Shown here in pieces: positions 28,620 to 37,130 of a stretch of 64,000 bases of DNA. The notes beneath the pieces are model-generated. The model was not told the DNA's origin and did no database searches. It saw only the letters and a list, made by a program, of their open reading frames with translations. Position numbers and translations under genes: made by a program. Within the stretch, counting starts at the first letter, position 1. The number at the start of each line of letters is the position of its first letter. The DNA is from Bacillus cereus G9842. Its GTDB lineage: Bacteria > Bacillota > Bacilli > Bacillales > Bacillaceae_G. The stretch covers positions 1,836,001 to 1,900,000 of the forward strand of contig NC_011772.1 in assembly GCF_000021305.1 (NCBI RefSeq). Direction: 5' to 3'.

Positions 28620-28826
28620 ATGGCTAGAAATCGTAATTCTAATCAATTAGCATCACATGGAGCACAAGCGGCTTTAGATCAAATGAAGTATGAAATTGCA
28701 CAAGAGTTCGGTGTACAACTGGGAGCTGATACTTCTTCACGTGCAAACGGTTCTGTAGGCGGTGAAATCACAAAACGCCTAGTAGCGATGGCAGAACAAC
28801 AGCTTGGTGGCGGATATACTCGCTAA
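28620..28826 (+). CDS. Small acid-soluble spore protein, alpha/beta type
   Basis: This 68-residue alpha/beta-type SASP binds and protects DNA in the forespore. The protease (GPR) cleavage region [13 protein letters not shown] and the DNA-binding signature [20 protein letters not shown] are both present. The ATG at 28620 follows AAGGAGGTGATT; a TTG at 28614 is inside that spacing and is not used. Forespore-specific (sigma-G) control is expected from the family, but I could not place its promoter with confidence. It sits directly after the petrobactin operon with its own terminator. Confidence 0.96.
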   Translation: MARNRNSNQLASHGAQAALDQMKYEIAQEFGVQLGADTSSRANGSVGGEITKRLVAMAEQQLGGGYTR

Positions 28827-28844
28827 ATGTAGAAGGTTATAGGA

Positions 28845-28876
28845 GAAAGGAAGGATTCTTCCTTTCTTTTTTTTTC
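28845..28876 (+). terminator. Terminator of the spore protein gene
   Basis: GAAAGGAAG (28845-28853), GATT loop, CTTCCTTTC (28858-28866), then ten T. Confidence 0.9.
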
Positions 28877-28978
28877 AATTAATTGGTATGGATATATAGC
28901 GAACAGAATTCAAAGAATAGAAGTAATACTATATTTTACCCAATTTCTTTTGTTGTGAATGGGAAGTATTAAAGATGT

Positions 28979-29021
28979 AATAGCCCTGGTGGAATGAAAA
29001 TTATGTTCCAGCAGGGCTATT
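28979..29021. repeat. Long imperfect hairpin in front of the MFS gene
   Basis: AATAGCCCTG (28979-28988) pairs with CAGGGCTATT (29012-29021). After one G/G mismatch, TGGAA pairs with TTCCA. There is no T run after it, so it is not a plain terminator for the + strand. It lies in the putative leader of the MFS gene. Confidence 0.6.
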
Positions 29022-29061
29022 ATATGGTAAGAAATATATGATGAAAGGTTCCGAAATCAAC

Positions 29062-30291
29062 ATGTTAAAAAAAGAAAACTGTTGTTTAATTGCGCTTGCA
29101 TCAGTTCCACTTGTCATGACATTAGGGAATTCAATGCTTATTCCAATCTTGCCGACAATTGAAAAGAAATTACATATTTCATCGTTTCAAGTATCCATGA
29201 TTATTACAATTTACTCTATCGTAGCCATTTTACTTATACCGATTGCTGGTTATTTATCAGATAGATGGGGACGAAAGATGGTAATGGTTCCGAGTTTGCT
29301 GATTGCGGCTATAGGAGGAGCGATAACTGGTTGGGTATCTTGGAAAGTTGATAATCCCTACATTTGGATACTAATGGGTAGAGCGATTCAAGGTATTGGT
29401 GCTGCTGGTGCAATGCCGGTTGTTATACCGTGTGTTGGTGATTTATACAAAGATGAAAAACAAGTTAGTACAGGTTTGGGAATCATTGAGACATCCAATA
29501 CATTTGGAAAAGTGCTGAGCCCTATTTTAGGATCTGCTCTTGCTGCCATTGTATGGTTCTTACCATTTTGGGCGATTCCAGTTTTATGTGTCGTATCAAT
29601 TGTTTTATTGCTGGTATTAGTAAAGGCAAAAAAACAAGAAGGGGAAGTACCACCACTAAAAGAGTTTATTCAATCTATTATCTCTACGTTTCGAGAAAAG
29701 GGAAGATGGTTAATTGCCATTTTTGCATTAGGTGCAATTATTATGCTTATTTTATTCGGAATTCTCTTTTATTTGTCGACTATACTGGAATCAAAGTATG
29801 ACATTCATGGTATATGGAAAGGGTGTGTGCTTGCTATCCCGTTACTTGTACTGTCACTTAGTTCATATATGGCCGGTAAAAAAATTGGAGATAATCAAAA
29901 TGTTATGAAGAAGTGTATTTATATTGGTTTTTTAATGGCAGCTGCATCAGTCATCATTCCTTTATTTATAAAAGGGATTTATTTACTACTTCTTTGTCTT
30001 GTTATTATGGGGATAGGAATTGGTATGGCACTCCCATGTTTAGATGCCCTCATTACACAAGGAATTGAAAAGGAGCAAAGGGGAACGGTTACGTCATTTT
30101 ATAGTTCAATGCGATTTATCGGTGTAGCAGCTGGACCACCTTTATATTCTTTTTTTATGAAAGGGGCGGACCATGAAGTGTTTTATTTGACAAGTATTTT
30201 TGCTGCCATTGGTGCTGTTATAGCAATCATTTGGATTAAACCAGCAAAAGATGAAAAGACGGTAAAACAGAAACCGGAACCTACTTCATAA
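29062..30291 (+). CDS. MFS transporter, drug/siderophore-exporter-like (DHA1)
   Basis: This MFS protein of about 409 residues has 12 predicted membrane helices and the DHA1 motifs GYLSDRWGRKMVMVPS (motif A), GRAIQGIGAAGAMPVVIP and LGIIETSNTFGKVLSPILGS (motif C). It resembles YmfD-type siderophore exporters. Its place after asbA-F makes a link to siderophore export tempting. However, a terminator, a spore gene and a hairpin lie between, so that link is only a guess. ATG 29062 (MLKKENCC) is preferred over 29038; both have weak ribosome sites (AAAGG and GGTAAG). Confidence 0.85.
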   Translation: MLKKENCCLIALASVPLVMTLGNSMLIPILPTIEKKLHISSFQVSMIITIYSIVAILLIPIAGYLSDRWGRKMVMVPSLLIAAIGGAITGWVSWKVDNPYIWILMGRAIQGIGAAGAMPVVIPCVGDLYKDEKQVSTGLGIIETSNTFGKVLSPILGSALAAIVWFLPFWAIPVLCVVSIVLLLVLVKAKKQEGEVPPLKEFIQSIISTFREKGRWLIAIFALGAIIMLILFGILFYLSTILESKYDIHGIWKGCVLAIPLLVLSLSSYMAGKKIGDNQNVMKKCIYIGFLMAAASVIIPLFIKGIYLLLLCLVIMGIGIGMALPCLDALITQGIEKEQRGTVTSFYSSMRFIGVAAGPPLYSFFMKGADHEVFYLTSIFAAIGAVIAIIWIKPAKDEKTVKQKPEPTS

Positions 30292-30296
30292 TTTAT

Positions 30297-30340
30297 AAGA
30301 GAATTGCATGATGTTTTCAGTAACATGCAATTCTCTTACG
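30297..30340. terminator. Bidirectional hairpin between MFS and LysE genes
   Basis: GAGAATTGCATG pairs with CATGCAATTCTC, between two convergent genes. Confidence 0.75.
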
Positions 30341-30344
30341 TTCA

Positions 30345-30962
30345 TTAAGAATAAATAACTTGTTTTAACATATAAAGCGCGACACCCCATATGATGAGAC
30401 CAGAAAATTTATTTAATAATAAGATTGCCTTTCCGGTTGAGTCTAGTCTTTTTAGAAATTTCCCCGCTAAAGCTAAGCTTATAAACCAAATCCAAGAAAC
30501 GATAATAGTTGCAAGTGTGAAAGCCCATTTTTCACTTCCTATGTATTGAATAGAATTTGTTCCAATTACACCGATTGTGTCTAAAATTGCATGTGGATTT
30601 AATAATGAGACTGATGCTGCGAAAAGGATTTGCTTTTTTAAGGGCATACTTTTTTCTTGTTTTACATCGTTGGAAGGGTTACTTCTCCAAATAACAAAGC
30701 CCATATATAGGAGAAAGAAAAATCCAATTATATATAACGAGTTAGTTAGCCAAGAAAAAGTAAGGAGTACAAGGGAGACACCTTGCACCGCAATCAATAT
30801 GAGTAACGTATCACATATAGAGGCAGTTAATACTACAGGGGCTGCCCTCCAAATGTTTGGTTGGCTCGCACCTTGGTTAAAGACAAAAACATTTTGTACA
30901 CCTAATGGAATGATAAGTCCAAATGCAAGAATGATACCATGAATAATTGCTTCACTCATCAT
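30345..30962 (-). CDS. LysE/ArgO-family amino-acid exporter
   Basis: This 205-residue membrane protein has six predicted helices and LysE-family stretches (IPLGVQNVFVFNQGAS, TASICDTLLILIAVQG, SLLNPHAILDTIGVIG). Such proteins export basic or other amino acids. The gene is divergent from the MocR regulator at 31078 with about 115 bases between the starts, so MocR regulation is a reasonable guess. Translation starts at one of two ATGs behind TAGGAGGTAAT. Confidence 0.92.
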   Translation of the reverse strand: MMSEAIIHGIILAFGLIIPLGVQNVFVFNQGASQPNIWRAAPVVLTASICDTLLILIAVQGVSLVLLTFSWLTNSLYIIGFFFLLYMGFVIWRSNPSNDVKQEKSMPLKKQILFAASVSLLNPHAILDTIGVIGTNSIQYIGSEKWAFTLATIIVSWIWFISLALAGKFLKRLDSTGKAILLLNKFSGLIIWGVALYMLKQVIYS

Positions 30963-31077
30963 ATTACCTCCTATTTTAATTCATTATGATAGTGTATATT
31001 GTATAGAAGAAATGAAAATTTGTATCCATCCATATGGTTGGGGAGGTTACCAACCAAAAAGAATATAAGGTGATATG

Positions 31078-32520
31078 ATGGAAAGATTCGTTTGGAAACC
31101 GAATATGTCTCTAGCGACGCCGCTGTATAAACAAATAGAAACGTATATAAAAGAAAGGATCGTTAATGGAGAATGGACCGTTGGAACAAAATTACCTTCA
31201 CAAAGAGATTTGGCCCATACATTTGGTGTGAATCGAAGCACAATTGTAATGGCTTTCGATGAACTAGTTGCGAAGGGATATATTGAAGGGAATGGCAGGA
31301 AAGGAACAATTGTTGTAAATAATAATGAGAATGCTTCAACTTACGCACCCCCGCCTAATTGGCAGTCTTATGTAGAAACAGGAGTTCATTATCCGAATCT
31401 CCCAGCTATTCAAGAGATTAATCAAGCTGAATTTTATCCACATGTAATTCGGTTAGGAACAGGTGAGCTCGCGCCGAGTCTCTTACCTGAGACAAAGATG
31501 AAAGAAATTATGAATAAGCTTTTAAAGTCAAATGTGACGCTTGGGTATGAAGAGCCGAAAGGAAATCTTTATTTAAGGGAAAAGATTTCCGAATACTTAA
31601 AGGGGCATGGTGTATATGTATCTCCTGACTCTATATTAATTGTTTCGGGAGCAATTCAAGCGCTGCAACTTATTTCTATGGGGCTTCTTTCGAAAGGGGC
31701 ATCAATCTTATTAGAGAAACCATCCTATTTATATTCACTTAATGTTTTTCAATCAGCAGGAATACGTTTAATTGGAATCCCAATGGATGAGAGTGGCTTA
31801 CATCCATCATTTATTGAGAAATATAAGAAGCAATTTAATGCCTCTATTTTATATACAATTCCGTCTTTTCATAATCCGACGAATTTTAGTATGGATACTA
31901 AGAGGCGAAAAGAAATAATGGAAGTATGTAATGAAATTGGATTACCTATTATAGAGGACGCAGTGTATCAAGACTTATGGTTTGATGCACCTTGTTCAAA
32001 ACCTTTAAAAGCCTATGATAAAAATGGAATCGTATTACATATTGGAAGCATGTCCAAAGTAATTAGTCCAGGTTTAAGAATTGGATGGATTGTTGGACCC
32101 GAGCCAGTAATTCAAAGATTGTCAGACATAAAAATGCAAACAGATTATGGTTCAAGCTCTATATCCCAGCAAATTGCAGCAGAGTGGTTTACAAATGGTC
32201 TATATGATGAGCATTTACGATTTGTAAGAAGTGAATTGAAAAAACGAAGAGATTTTATGTTACTAATGTTAGATAAATATCTTCGTGAAATAGCAACTTG
32301 GCATGAACCAACAGGTGGGTTTTATATATGGGTACATATAAAAGTACCCATTTCATATCGTAGTTTATTTGATAAAGCTCTGCGAGAAAAGGTTTTATTA
32401 AACCCAGGTACTTTGTATGATAGAAGTGCAAATCAATTTTTGCGCCTATCATATTCATATGCAACGTTAGAAGAAATTGAAATAGGTATAAAAAAACTTG
32501 CACAACTAATGAAAAAGTAA
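31078..32520 (+). CDS. MocR-family (GntR plus aminotransferase) transcriptional regulator
   Basis: This 480-residue regulator has an N-terminal GntR winged helix (residues about 10-75, GTKLPSQRDLAHTFGVNRST) and a fold-I aminotransferase domain. The PLP lysine is in the HIGSMSKVISPGLRIGWIVG stretch, and the substrate Arg is in FLRLSYSYA. MocR proteins respond to PLP or amino-acid derivatives. It is divergent from the LysE exporter and may control it. The second of two adjacent ATGs is chosen, 6-7 bases after AAGGTGAT. A 55-residue small gene follows 12 bases downstream. Confidence 0.92.
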   Translation: MERFVWKPNMSLATPLYKQIETYIKERIVNGEWTVGTKLPSQRDLAHTFGVNRSTIVMAFDELVAKGYIEGNGRKGTIVVNNNENASTYAPPPNWQSYVETGVHYPNLPAIQEINQAEFYPHVIRLGTGELAPSLLPETKMKEIMNKLLKSNVTLGYEEPKGNLYLREKISEYLKGHGVYVSPDSILIVSGAIQALQLISMGLLSKGASILLEKPSYLYSLNVFQSAGIRLIGIPMDESGLHPSFIEKYKKQFNASILYTIPSFHNPTNFSMDTKRRKEIMEVCNEIGLPIIEDAVYQDLWFDAPCSKPLKAYDKNGIVLHIGSMSKVISPGLRIGWIVGPEPVIQRLSDIKMQTDYGSSSISQQIAAEWFTNGLYDEHLRFVRSELKKRRDFMLLMLDKYLREIATWHEPTGGFYIWVHIKVPISYRSLFDKALREKVLLNPGTLYDRSANQFLRLSYSYATLEEIEIGIKKLAQLMKK

Positions 32521-32532
32521 GAGGAGAAAGTC

Positions 32533-32700
32533 ATGAAACAATATGTAATTTGCCAAATGATTGGTGGACATAAATACTTAGCTGCTTATGCGGAGACGAA
32601 GCAAGAGGCGATTGAAAAAGCAGAACTGTTAGGATTAAGAACGGGAAATCGTTACATAGTTATTACTGCAGAAGAAGCCGAAGGGTTAACGTATCCTTAA
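32533..32700 (+). CDS. Small soluble protein of 55 residues, unknown
   Basis: The frame starts at ATG 32533, 7 bases after GAGGAGAAAG, and ends at TAA 32698-32700. The peptide begins MKQYVICQMIGGHKYLAAYA and continues with ETKQEAIEKAELLGLRTGNR and YIVITAEEAEGLTYP. Predicted strand-helix-strand content and a good ribosome site make it likely real. It is 12 bases after the MocR gene and before a strong terminator, so it is co-transcribed with the regulator. No family is recognised. Confidence 0.75.
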   Translation: MKQYVICQMIGGHKYLAAYAETKQEAIEKAELLGLRTGNRYIVITAEEAEGLTYP

Positions 32701-32726
32701 ACAATGTACGAGATTATGTAGGAAGT

Positions 32727-32765
32727 AAATAAGCCTAGTAATATAAGAAATTACTAGGCTTATTT
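32727..32765. terminator. Bidirectional terminator
   Basis: AAATAAGCCTAGTAAT pairs perfectly with ATTACTAGGCTTATTT, between convergent genes. Confidence 0.88.
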
Positions 32766-32813
32766 ACTATTAGGTTGTTAAACGTTCTCGTATTTATATG
32801 CAAAGTAATAATA

Positions 32814-33779
32814 TTATGAGTCAAGTTGACGGAAAAATCGATTTGTCTTTCGGTCTTGATTCCCTTTTCTATATTCATCAATATATTGCCTAAAGTTCCA
32901 AGCTTGTAAAAATTTATTAGCAGAGTTATAGCCAGAATTGTAAAGCCATTCTTTTTCTTCCTTTGTCAGTTCAAAATTAGTACTTGTAATCGTTCCTGTT
33001 GGAATTGTAATGGTTCTTGCTTTTGATTCCTTATCTAAATGACGTAAATCATGGGCTTGCATCATTGTTTTAAATAGTCCTTTGAACATGGAAATAGGCT
33101 CGTTATAGCGAGCAGGGTCAGCTTGAATTTCATCCTTTACAAAATGAAATCCGAAAGTCGGCCAGCGAGGAGCGGTAGGTGAATCGAAGATCCAAATTGG
33201 ATAATTACTTAGAATTCCTCCATCAACCATATAACAAGGCTGCTTCCATTTTGGAGTTCTCCATTTTACGGGTTCAAAGAAGAAGGGGATTGTACTACTC
33301 ATTCTTACCGCTTTAGCAATAGAGAAGCGATAATTTAAAAATCCGTAGTTTGGTAAGTCGTCAGGAAAGACAACCATTTTACCATTACTAATATCAGAGG
33401 CGATGATTTTGAGTTTGTTTAGATCTGGTAAATCAGTAAATAAATGAACACCTTTTTTCCGAAGTAATTCTTCAATCCATTCTTCTATAAATACATTAGA
33501 GTATATACCTAGAGTAGTCCATGCACTTAGTCCCTTACCGATAAAAGGAATTCTATCAATAAAAGTTCTTTTCATAAATTTATTATAATCAATATCAGTT
33601 ATAATCGTTTTTAACTCTGAACAAGAATATCCTGCCGCTAGGAGCGCTGCAATAATCGAACCAGCCGATGTACCAGCTACACGTTCCCATTCATAACCTT
33701 TTTCGGCTAACGCGCAAATTGCCCCAACATGCGCAATACCGCGCACACCGCCTCCTTCAAAAACACCATCAATCTTCAT
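32814..33779 (-). CDS. Patatin-like phospholipase (RssA/YchK type)
   Basis: This 321-residue patatin-fold lipid acyl hydrolase has the oxyanion loop EGGGVRGIAH (residues 8-17), the nucleophile motif GTSAG (Ser near residue 39) and the catalytic Asp in VDGGILSNYPIW. No signal peptide is seen, so it probably acts inside the cell or at the inner membrane face. Substrate is unknown. It is read in the same direction as the upstream yjcZ-like gene, but a terminator at 33818-33848 separates them. Confidence 0.9.
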   Translation of the reverse strand: MKIDGVFEGGGVRGIAHVGAICALAEKGYEWERVAGTSAGSIIAALLAAGYSCSELKTIITDIDYNKFMKRTFIDRIPFIGKGLSAWTTLGIYSNVFIEEWIEELLRKKGVHLFTDLPDLNKLKIIASDISNGKMVVFPDDLPNYGFLNYRFSIAKAVRMSSTIPFFFEPVKWRTPKWKQPCYMVDGGILSNYPIWIFDSPTAPRWPTFGFHFVKDEIQADPARYNEPISMFKGLFKTMMQAHDLRHLDKESKARTITIPTGTITSTNFELTKEEKEWLYNSGYNSANKFLQAWNFRQYIDEYRKGNQDRKTNRFFRQLDS

Positions 33780-33817
33780 TAAACATACTTCCTTTCGAAT
33801 AAAAGATTTGGAAATGG

Positions 33818-33848
33818 CAAAAAAGCACGTATTGTACGTGCTTTTTTT
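33818..33848 (-). terminator. Terminator after the yjcZ-like gene
   Basis: AAAAAAGCACGTA/TACGTGCTTTTTT inverted repeat. The A-run on the + strand gives a U tail for the minus-strand transcript. Confidence 0.85.
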
Positions 33849-33867
33849 GCAATAGTTTTTAAGTTTA

Positions 33868-34011
33868 CTAGCAGCCTACAAAGCCGCCCCAACAACTAGC
33901 TCCGATGATGATTAGAAGGATAAATAAAACGATTAATAAAGCGAAACCTCCGTAACCACAACCGCCGCCACCACCGTATCCGTAACCACAGCAACTATAT
34001 CCGTAACCCAT
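33868..34011 (-). CDS. YjcZ-family small sporulation protein
   Basis: This 47-residue protein begins [20 protein letters not shown], followed by one membrane segment ([15 protein letters not shown]) and ends [10 protein letters not shown]. The Gly/Tyr/Cys-rich head with a hydrophobic tail is typical of the YjcZ/sporulation proteins of Bacilli. The ribosome site is AAGGAGGAATTCC, 6-7 bases before ATG. Expression during sporulation is expected from the family only. Confidence 0.88.
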   Translation of the reverse strand: MGYGYSCCGYGYGGGGGCGYGGFALLIVLFILLIIIGASCWGGFVGC

Positions 34012-34229
34012 GTGGAATTCCTCCTTATATTTAAAAATGAACGAGGGGAAAATGTACTGGAAGAACTAAAGAATTATCGTGTTTGTAGGAACAATGTATA
34101 GTATGCTTATTTAAACTTGTTCGCGTACGAAGAATAAGCCCGTTTTTTGGAGGCTTGTTGATTTTGTAAAGAATGAAGTATAATCTTTGTACTAAGATAC
34201 AAATAAGTATGTAAATGTAAGGAGAATTT

Positions 34230-34982
34230 ATGAATAAAAAAATTGAAGTATTAATTGATAAATATGAACTAACACACTTGAAAGAGGAACTTATTAATAC
34301 TATATTTCCTTGTATAAAAGTTGTGCCAAAGCAGCAGGAAACTGTTGCGATAGGTAGTTCGAAAATGGGGGGATTTCCAGATTTACCAGCTTTATTTGAA
34401 TATCCAAAGCATAAAGGAAATTCACTACAATTTATCGCACAATTTAACTTAAGTGATTTACAAAATGTTGGTATGGATCACAATCTTCCTAAAACGGGGA
34501 TGCTGTATTTCTTTTGCATTGAAAATTATTTTGAAGAAAATGTGAACCTAACAGAAGCTGGGCATGTACTTTATTATGATATTCCTGTAGAGCAATTACG
34601 AAGAGAAAATCAAATACAAGCGAAATATAACCAGTGTGCAATTACTTTTGAACTGACATACAAATTACCAGAACTTTTCATTGAAGATGAGGCTGATTCA
34701 GATCATTTCTTGCAATTACTTGAAGAGCTAATTCCGGATAACTACGATAACCATCAAATGTTTGGTGAGCCATTCTCTGTACAAGAAGAAGTGTTATATG
34801 AGACAGGAGAATATATGGGAGTAGACCCGAAGCAAATGACTCTTTTATTCCAAATTGATTCAGATCATAAAAATTGTAATATGGTTTGGGGAGAACTAGG
34901 AATGCTATATTTCTGCATTAGTAATGAAGATTTGAAAAATCGACGTTTTGAAAATACATGCTGCGTATTACAAACTTGCTAA
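34230..34982 (+). CDS. YwqG-family (DUF1963) protein
   Basis: This 250-residue protein has the DUF1963/YwqG pattern: SSKMGGFPDLPALFEYP, LQFIAQFNLSDL, GMLYFFC near the middle, and the ending MVWGELGMLYFCISNEDLKNRRFENTCCVLQTC. Function in this family is unknown. No membrane segments are predicted. The start ATG 34230 follows AAGGAGAATTT. It is a single gene with a clear terminator. Confidence 0.88.
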   Translation: MNKKIEVLIDKYELTHLKEELINTIFPCIKVVPKQQETVAIGSSKMGGFPDLPALFEYPKHKGNSLQFIAQFNLSDLQNVGMDHNLPKTGMLYFFCIENYFEENVNLTEAGHVLYYDIPVEQLRRENQIQAKYNQCAITFELTYKLPELFIEDEADSDHFLQLLEELIPDNYDNHQMFGEPFSVQEEVLYETGEYMGVDPKQMTLLFQIDSDHKNCNMVWGELGMLYFCISNEDLKNRRFENTCCVLQTC

Positions 34983-34985
34983 TGA

Positions 34986-35023
34986 AAAAAGGTTGTTCTT
35001 TTTAAAAGAACAACCTTTTTATG
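34986..35023 (+). terminator. Terminator after the ywqG-like gene
   Basis: AAAAAGGTTGTTCTTTT/AAAAGAACAACCTTTTT stem with T tail. Confidence 0.88.
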
Positions 35024-35055
35024 TGAATTAGTTAATATGCATAATCTCATATGAC

Positions 35056-35108
35056 CTATACGAAAAAGTATTGTATACTCTGAAACTATACGATACTTTT
35101 TCGTATAG
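35056..35108. promoter_or_regulatory. Large inverted repeat (operator-like) upstream of the transglutaminase-like gene
   Basis: CTATACGAAAAAGTAT (35056-35071) is an exact inverse of ATACTTTTTCGTATAG (35093-35108), with a 21-base spacer. The spacer itself contains another CTATACG. It ends 24 bases before the ATG and so covers or borders the promoter. Repeat symmetry suggests a dimeric regulator site or a hairpin in the leader. Confidence 0.6.
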
Positions 35109-35132
35109 TTATAGAATATAAGGAGTGACAAG

Positions 35133-36293
35133 ATGGGAAAGACAAGTAAGTATGTGACAGCTGCCGCACTTTGTTCAACTATAGTAATGGGAGGCTTACA
35201 AGCGTCATCTGTATCTTATGCAGCTACAAATCCGACTACAGTGACAGCACAATCAGATGTAAAGTTATTAGATGATTTCAGAAAAGAATTAAAAAAACAG
35301 ATTGATAATCGAGAAGAAAATATTACAATCACATATAAAACAAAAGATAGAAATGCTAGAAATATTATGGATCAATTGTATGGTGAGTTTAATAAAATTG
35401 TAGATGCTGATGAGTATGTAAAATATAATGTAGCGTCTACTAGATATTCTATTAAAGGAATGCCAGGGGACTATACGTTTACACTGCAAGTAAAATACCG
35501 TGAATCAAAAGAACAAACTCAATATGTAAAAGCTCAGGCGAAAGCAATTGTTGGATCAATTGTAAAACCAGGGATGGATGAGCATGAGAAAGTAAAAGCT
35601 ATTCACGATTACGTTGTTAAGCATGTGTCTTATGATACGTCTTATCAAGCGTATACGGCATATGAAGCATTAGCGAATCGTTCTGCCGTTTGCCAAGGAT
35701 ATACACTATTAACGTATGAGTTGTTAAAAGAGGCAGGTATTCAAAATCATATTGTAACAGGCACAGGAAACGGACAAGCTCACGCGTGGAATTTAGTAAA
35801 CATTGAAAACAAATGGTATCACCTAGATACTACATTTGATGATCCAGTACCAGATAAAGCAGGGCGTGTAACTTACTCATATTTTAATATGTCTGACGAA
35901 CAGTTAAGTAAAGATCACGACTGGGATCGTAGTAAATACCCAGCAGCAACTACAAGTTATTTTGGTGAATTAACAAATAAAATAAAAGCTGGTAGCTCAA
36001 AAACTGTCGTATATGAGCAAATGTTAAAAGAAACAAATTTACAATACTTATCTGCGGAATACGGAGCAGAAAATTATAATGAATTTAAGAAAAAGTTACA
36101 GCAACAGTTTACAGCCAAACCAGAAAAAGTAGAAGTACGATATAAGCAGTCCATGGATGGAGCGATGCAAGATATAAAGAAAGTATTAAATGAAATAAAT
36201 TGGCCAAAAGGTGCAAAGCGTGTGTCTTATCAAGTAGCACCATATAGTGCAATGGCCGGTTATTCATTAGCGACAATTACATTTACGTATTAA
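35133..36293 (+). CDS. Secreted transglutaminase-like (papain-fold) protein
   Basis: This 386-residue protein has a signal peptide (KYVTAAALCSTIVMGGLQAS, cleavage likely near SYAATN). A transglutaminase-core domain lies in the middle, with catalytic Cys in SAVCQGYT, His in GQAHAWNLV and Asp in YHLDTTFDDP. The C-terminal third (after EYGAENYNEF) is a separate helical/beta unit. Bacterial members act as proteases or cross-linkers on the cell surface; the substrate is unknown. Its promoter region carries a 16-base inverted repeat. The RBS is AAGGAGTGAC. Confidence 0.87.
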   Translation: MGKTSKYVTAAALCSTIVMGGLQASSVSYAATNPTTVTAQSDVKLLDDFRKELKKQIDNREENITITYKTKDRNARNIMDQLYGEFNKIVDADEYVKYNVASTRYSIKGMPGDYTFTLQVKYRESKEQTQYVKAQAKAIVGSIVKPGMDEHEKVKAIHDYVVKHVSYDTSYQAYTAYEALANRSAVCQGYTLLTYELLKEAGIQNHIVTGTGNGQAHAWNLVNIENKWYHLDTTFDDPVPDKAGRVTYSYFNMSDEQLSKDHDWDRSKYPAATTSYFGELTNKIKAGSSKTVVYEQMLKETNLQYLSAEYGAENYNEFKKKLQQQFTAKPEKVEVRYKQSMDGAMQDIKKVLNEINWPKGAKRVSYQVAPYSAMAGYSLATITFTY

Positions 36294-36299
36294 GTAATG

Positions 36300-36333
36300 A
36301 GAAAGAGCATCTGTAAAAGATGCTCTTTTTATA
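36300..36333 (+). terminator. Terminator after the transglutaminase-like gene
   Basis: AAAGAGCATCT / AGATGCTCTTT stem followed by TTATATTTG. Confidence 0.82.
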
Positions 36334-36400
36334 TTTGTTGTTTAATTTAAAAAATTGTTAATTATGTGATAAAATAAAAAGGAGAAGATGTGAATGCTGA

Positions 36401-36598
36401 ATGAACTTGTTCGAAAGTAATATATTTACATTGATATATACTTGTTTAGTAATCAGACTTATCATTTTGTTTTTCATATCATTTACTTTGTTTATTAGAA
36501 GAGTATTACAAAGCAGCGCTGCAAAGAAACACTATGTAATTAATATGAACCAGAAGCTAGATCGAATTATTGAGTTGCTTGAAAAAGATAAGAAATAG
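36401..36598 (+). CDS. Small membrane protein, DUF4083-like
   Basis: This 65-residue protein has one long hydrophobic segment (FTLIYTCLVIRLIILFFISF) and a charged tail MNQKLDRIIELLEKDKK. That tail is the pattern of small DUF4083-type Bacillus proteins of unknown role. The AAGGAG site is about 16 bases upstream, which is long, so the exact start is less certain. It is 28 bases before a NUDIX gene and may form an operon with it. Confidence 0.6.
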   Translation: MNLFESNIFTLIYTCLVIRLIILFFISFTLFIRRVLQSSAAKKHYVINMNQKLDRIIELLEKDKK

Positions 36599-36626
36599 TG
36601 ATAGAAGTATGAAAAGGGGAAAGAGA

Positions 36627-37088
36627 ATGGCCAACTATATAAAAGAATTACGTGAAAAAGTAGGGCATGATTATGTTTTCTTAAATTTTGCCGGTGGTTG
36701 TGTATTTAATAAAGAGGGAGAAGTATTATTGCAAAAAAGAGGAGACTTTAACGCTTGGGGATTTCCAGGTGGCGCAATGGAGATAGGAGAATCGGCTGCG
36801 GAAACTGCGATTCGAGAAATAAAAGAAGAAACCGGGTATGATGTAGAAATAAATGAGCTTATTGGAGTGTATACAAAATATTTTCAATCATATCCAAATG
36901 GAGATAAGGCACAGTCAATTGTGATGTGTTTTTCATGCTCAATAGTTGGAGGCGACAAAAAAGTAGATGGTGATGAAACGTTAGATTTGAAGTTTTTCCC
37001 GTTAGACGACATGCCACCGTTATTTTGTAAACAACATGAAGATTGCTTGCAAGATTTATTGGAGAAAAGAGTAGGGGTATATCGCTAA
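36627..37088 (+). CDS. NUDIX hydrolase
   Basis: This 153-residue enzyme has a complete NUDIX box, GGAMEIGESAAETAIREIKEETGY (GX5EX7REX2EEXG), following WGFPGG. The fold starts FLNFAGGCVFNKEGEVLLQKRG. Substrates of this group are nucleoside diphosphate compounds such as sugar nucleotides or oxidised dNTPs; no specificity is evident. The start is ATG 36627 (MANYIKEL) behind AGGGGAAAGAG. The upstream in-frame codon at 36570 overlaps the previous gene and is not supported. Confidence 0.9.
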   Translation: MANYIKELREKVGHDYVFLNFAGGCVFNKEGEVLLQKRGDFNAWGFPGGAMEIGESAAETAIREIKEETGYDVEINELIGVYTKYFQSYPNGDKAQSIVMCFSCSIVGGDKKVDGDETLDLKFFPLDDMPPLFCKQHEDCLQDLLEKRVGVYR

Positions 37089-37126
37089 CATAAAAAAAGA
37101 AGCTAAAAGATTAGCTTCTTTTTTTA
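37088..37126. terminator. Bidirectional terminator between NUDIX gene and nadE
   Basis: AAAAAAAGAAGCTAA/TTAGCTTCTTTTTTT inverted repeat between convergent genes. Confidence 0.88.
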
Positions 37127-37130
37127 TGTT

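Noticed and set aside
29062..30291. The MFS gene as a confirmed petrobactin exporter
   Set aside because: A terminator and a spore-protein gene separate it from asbF, and family membership alone does not give the substrate.
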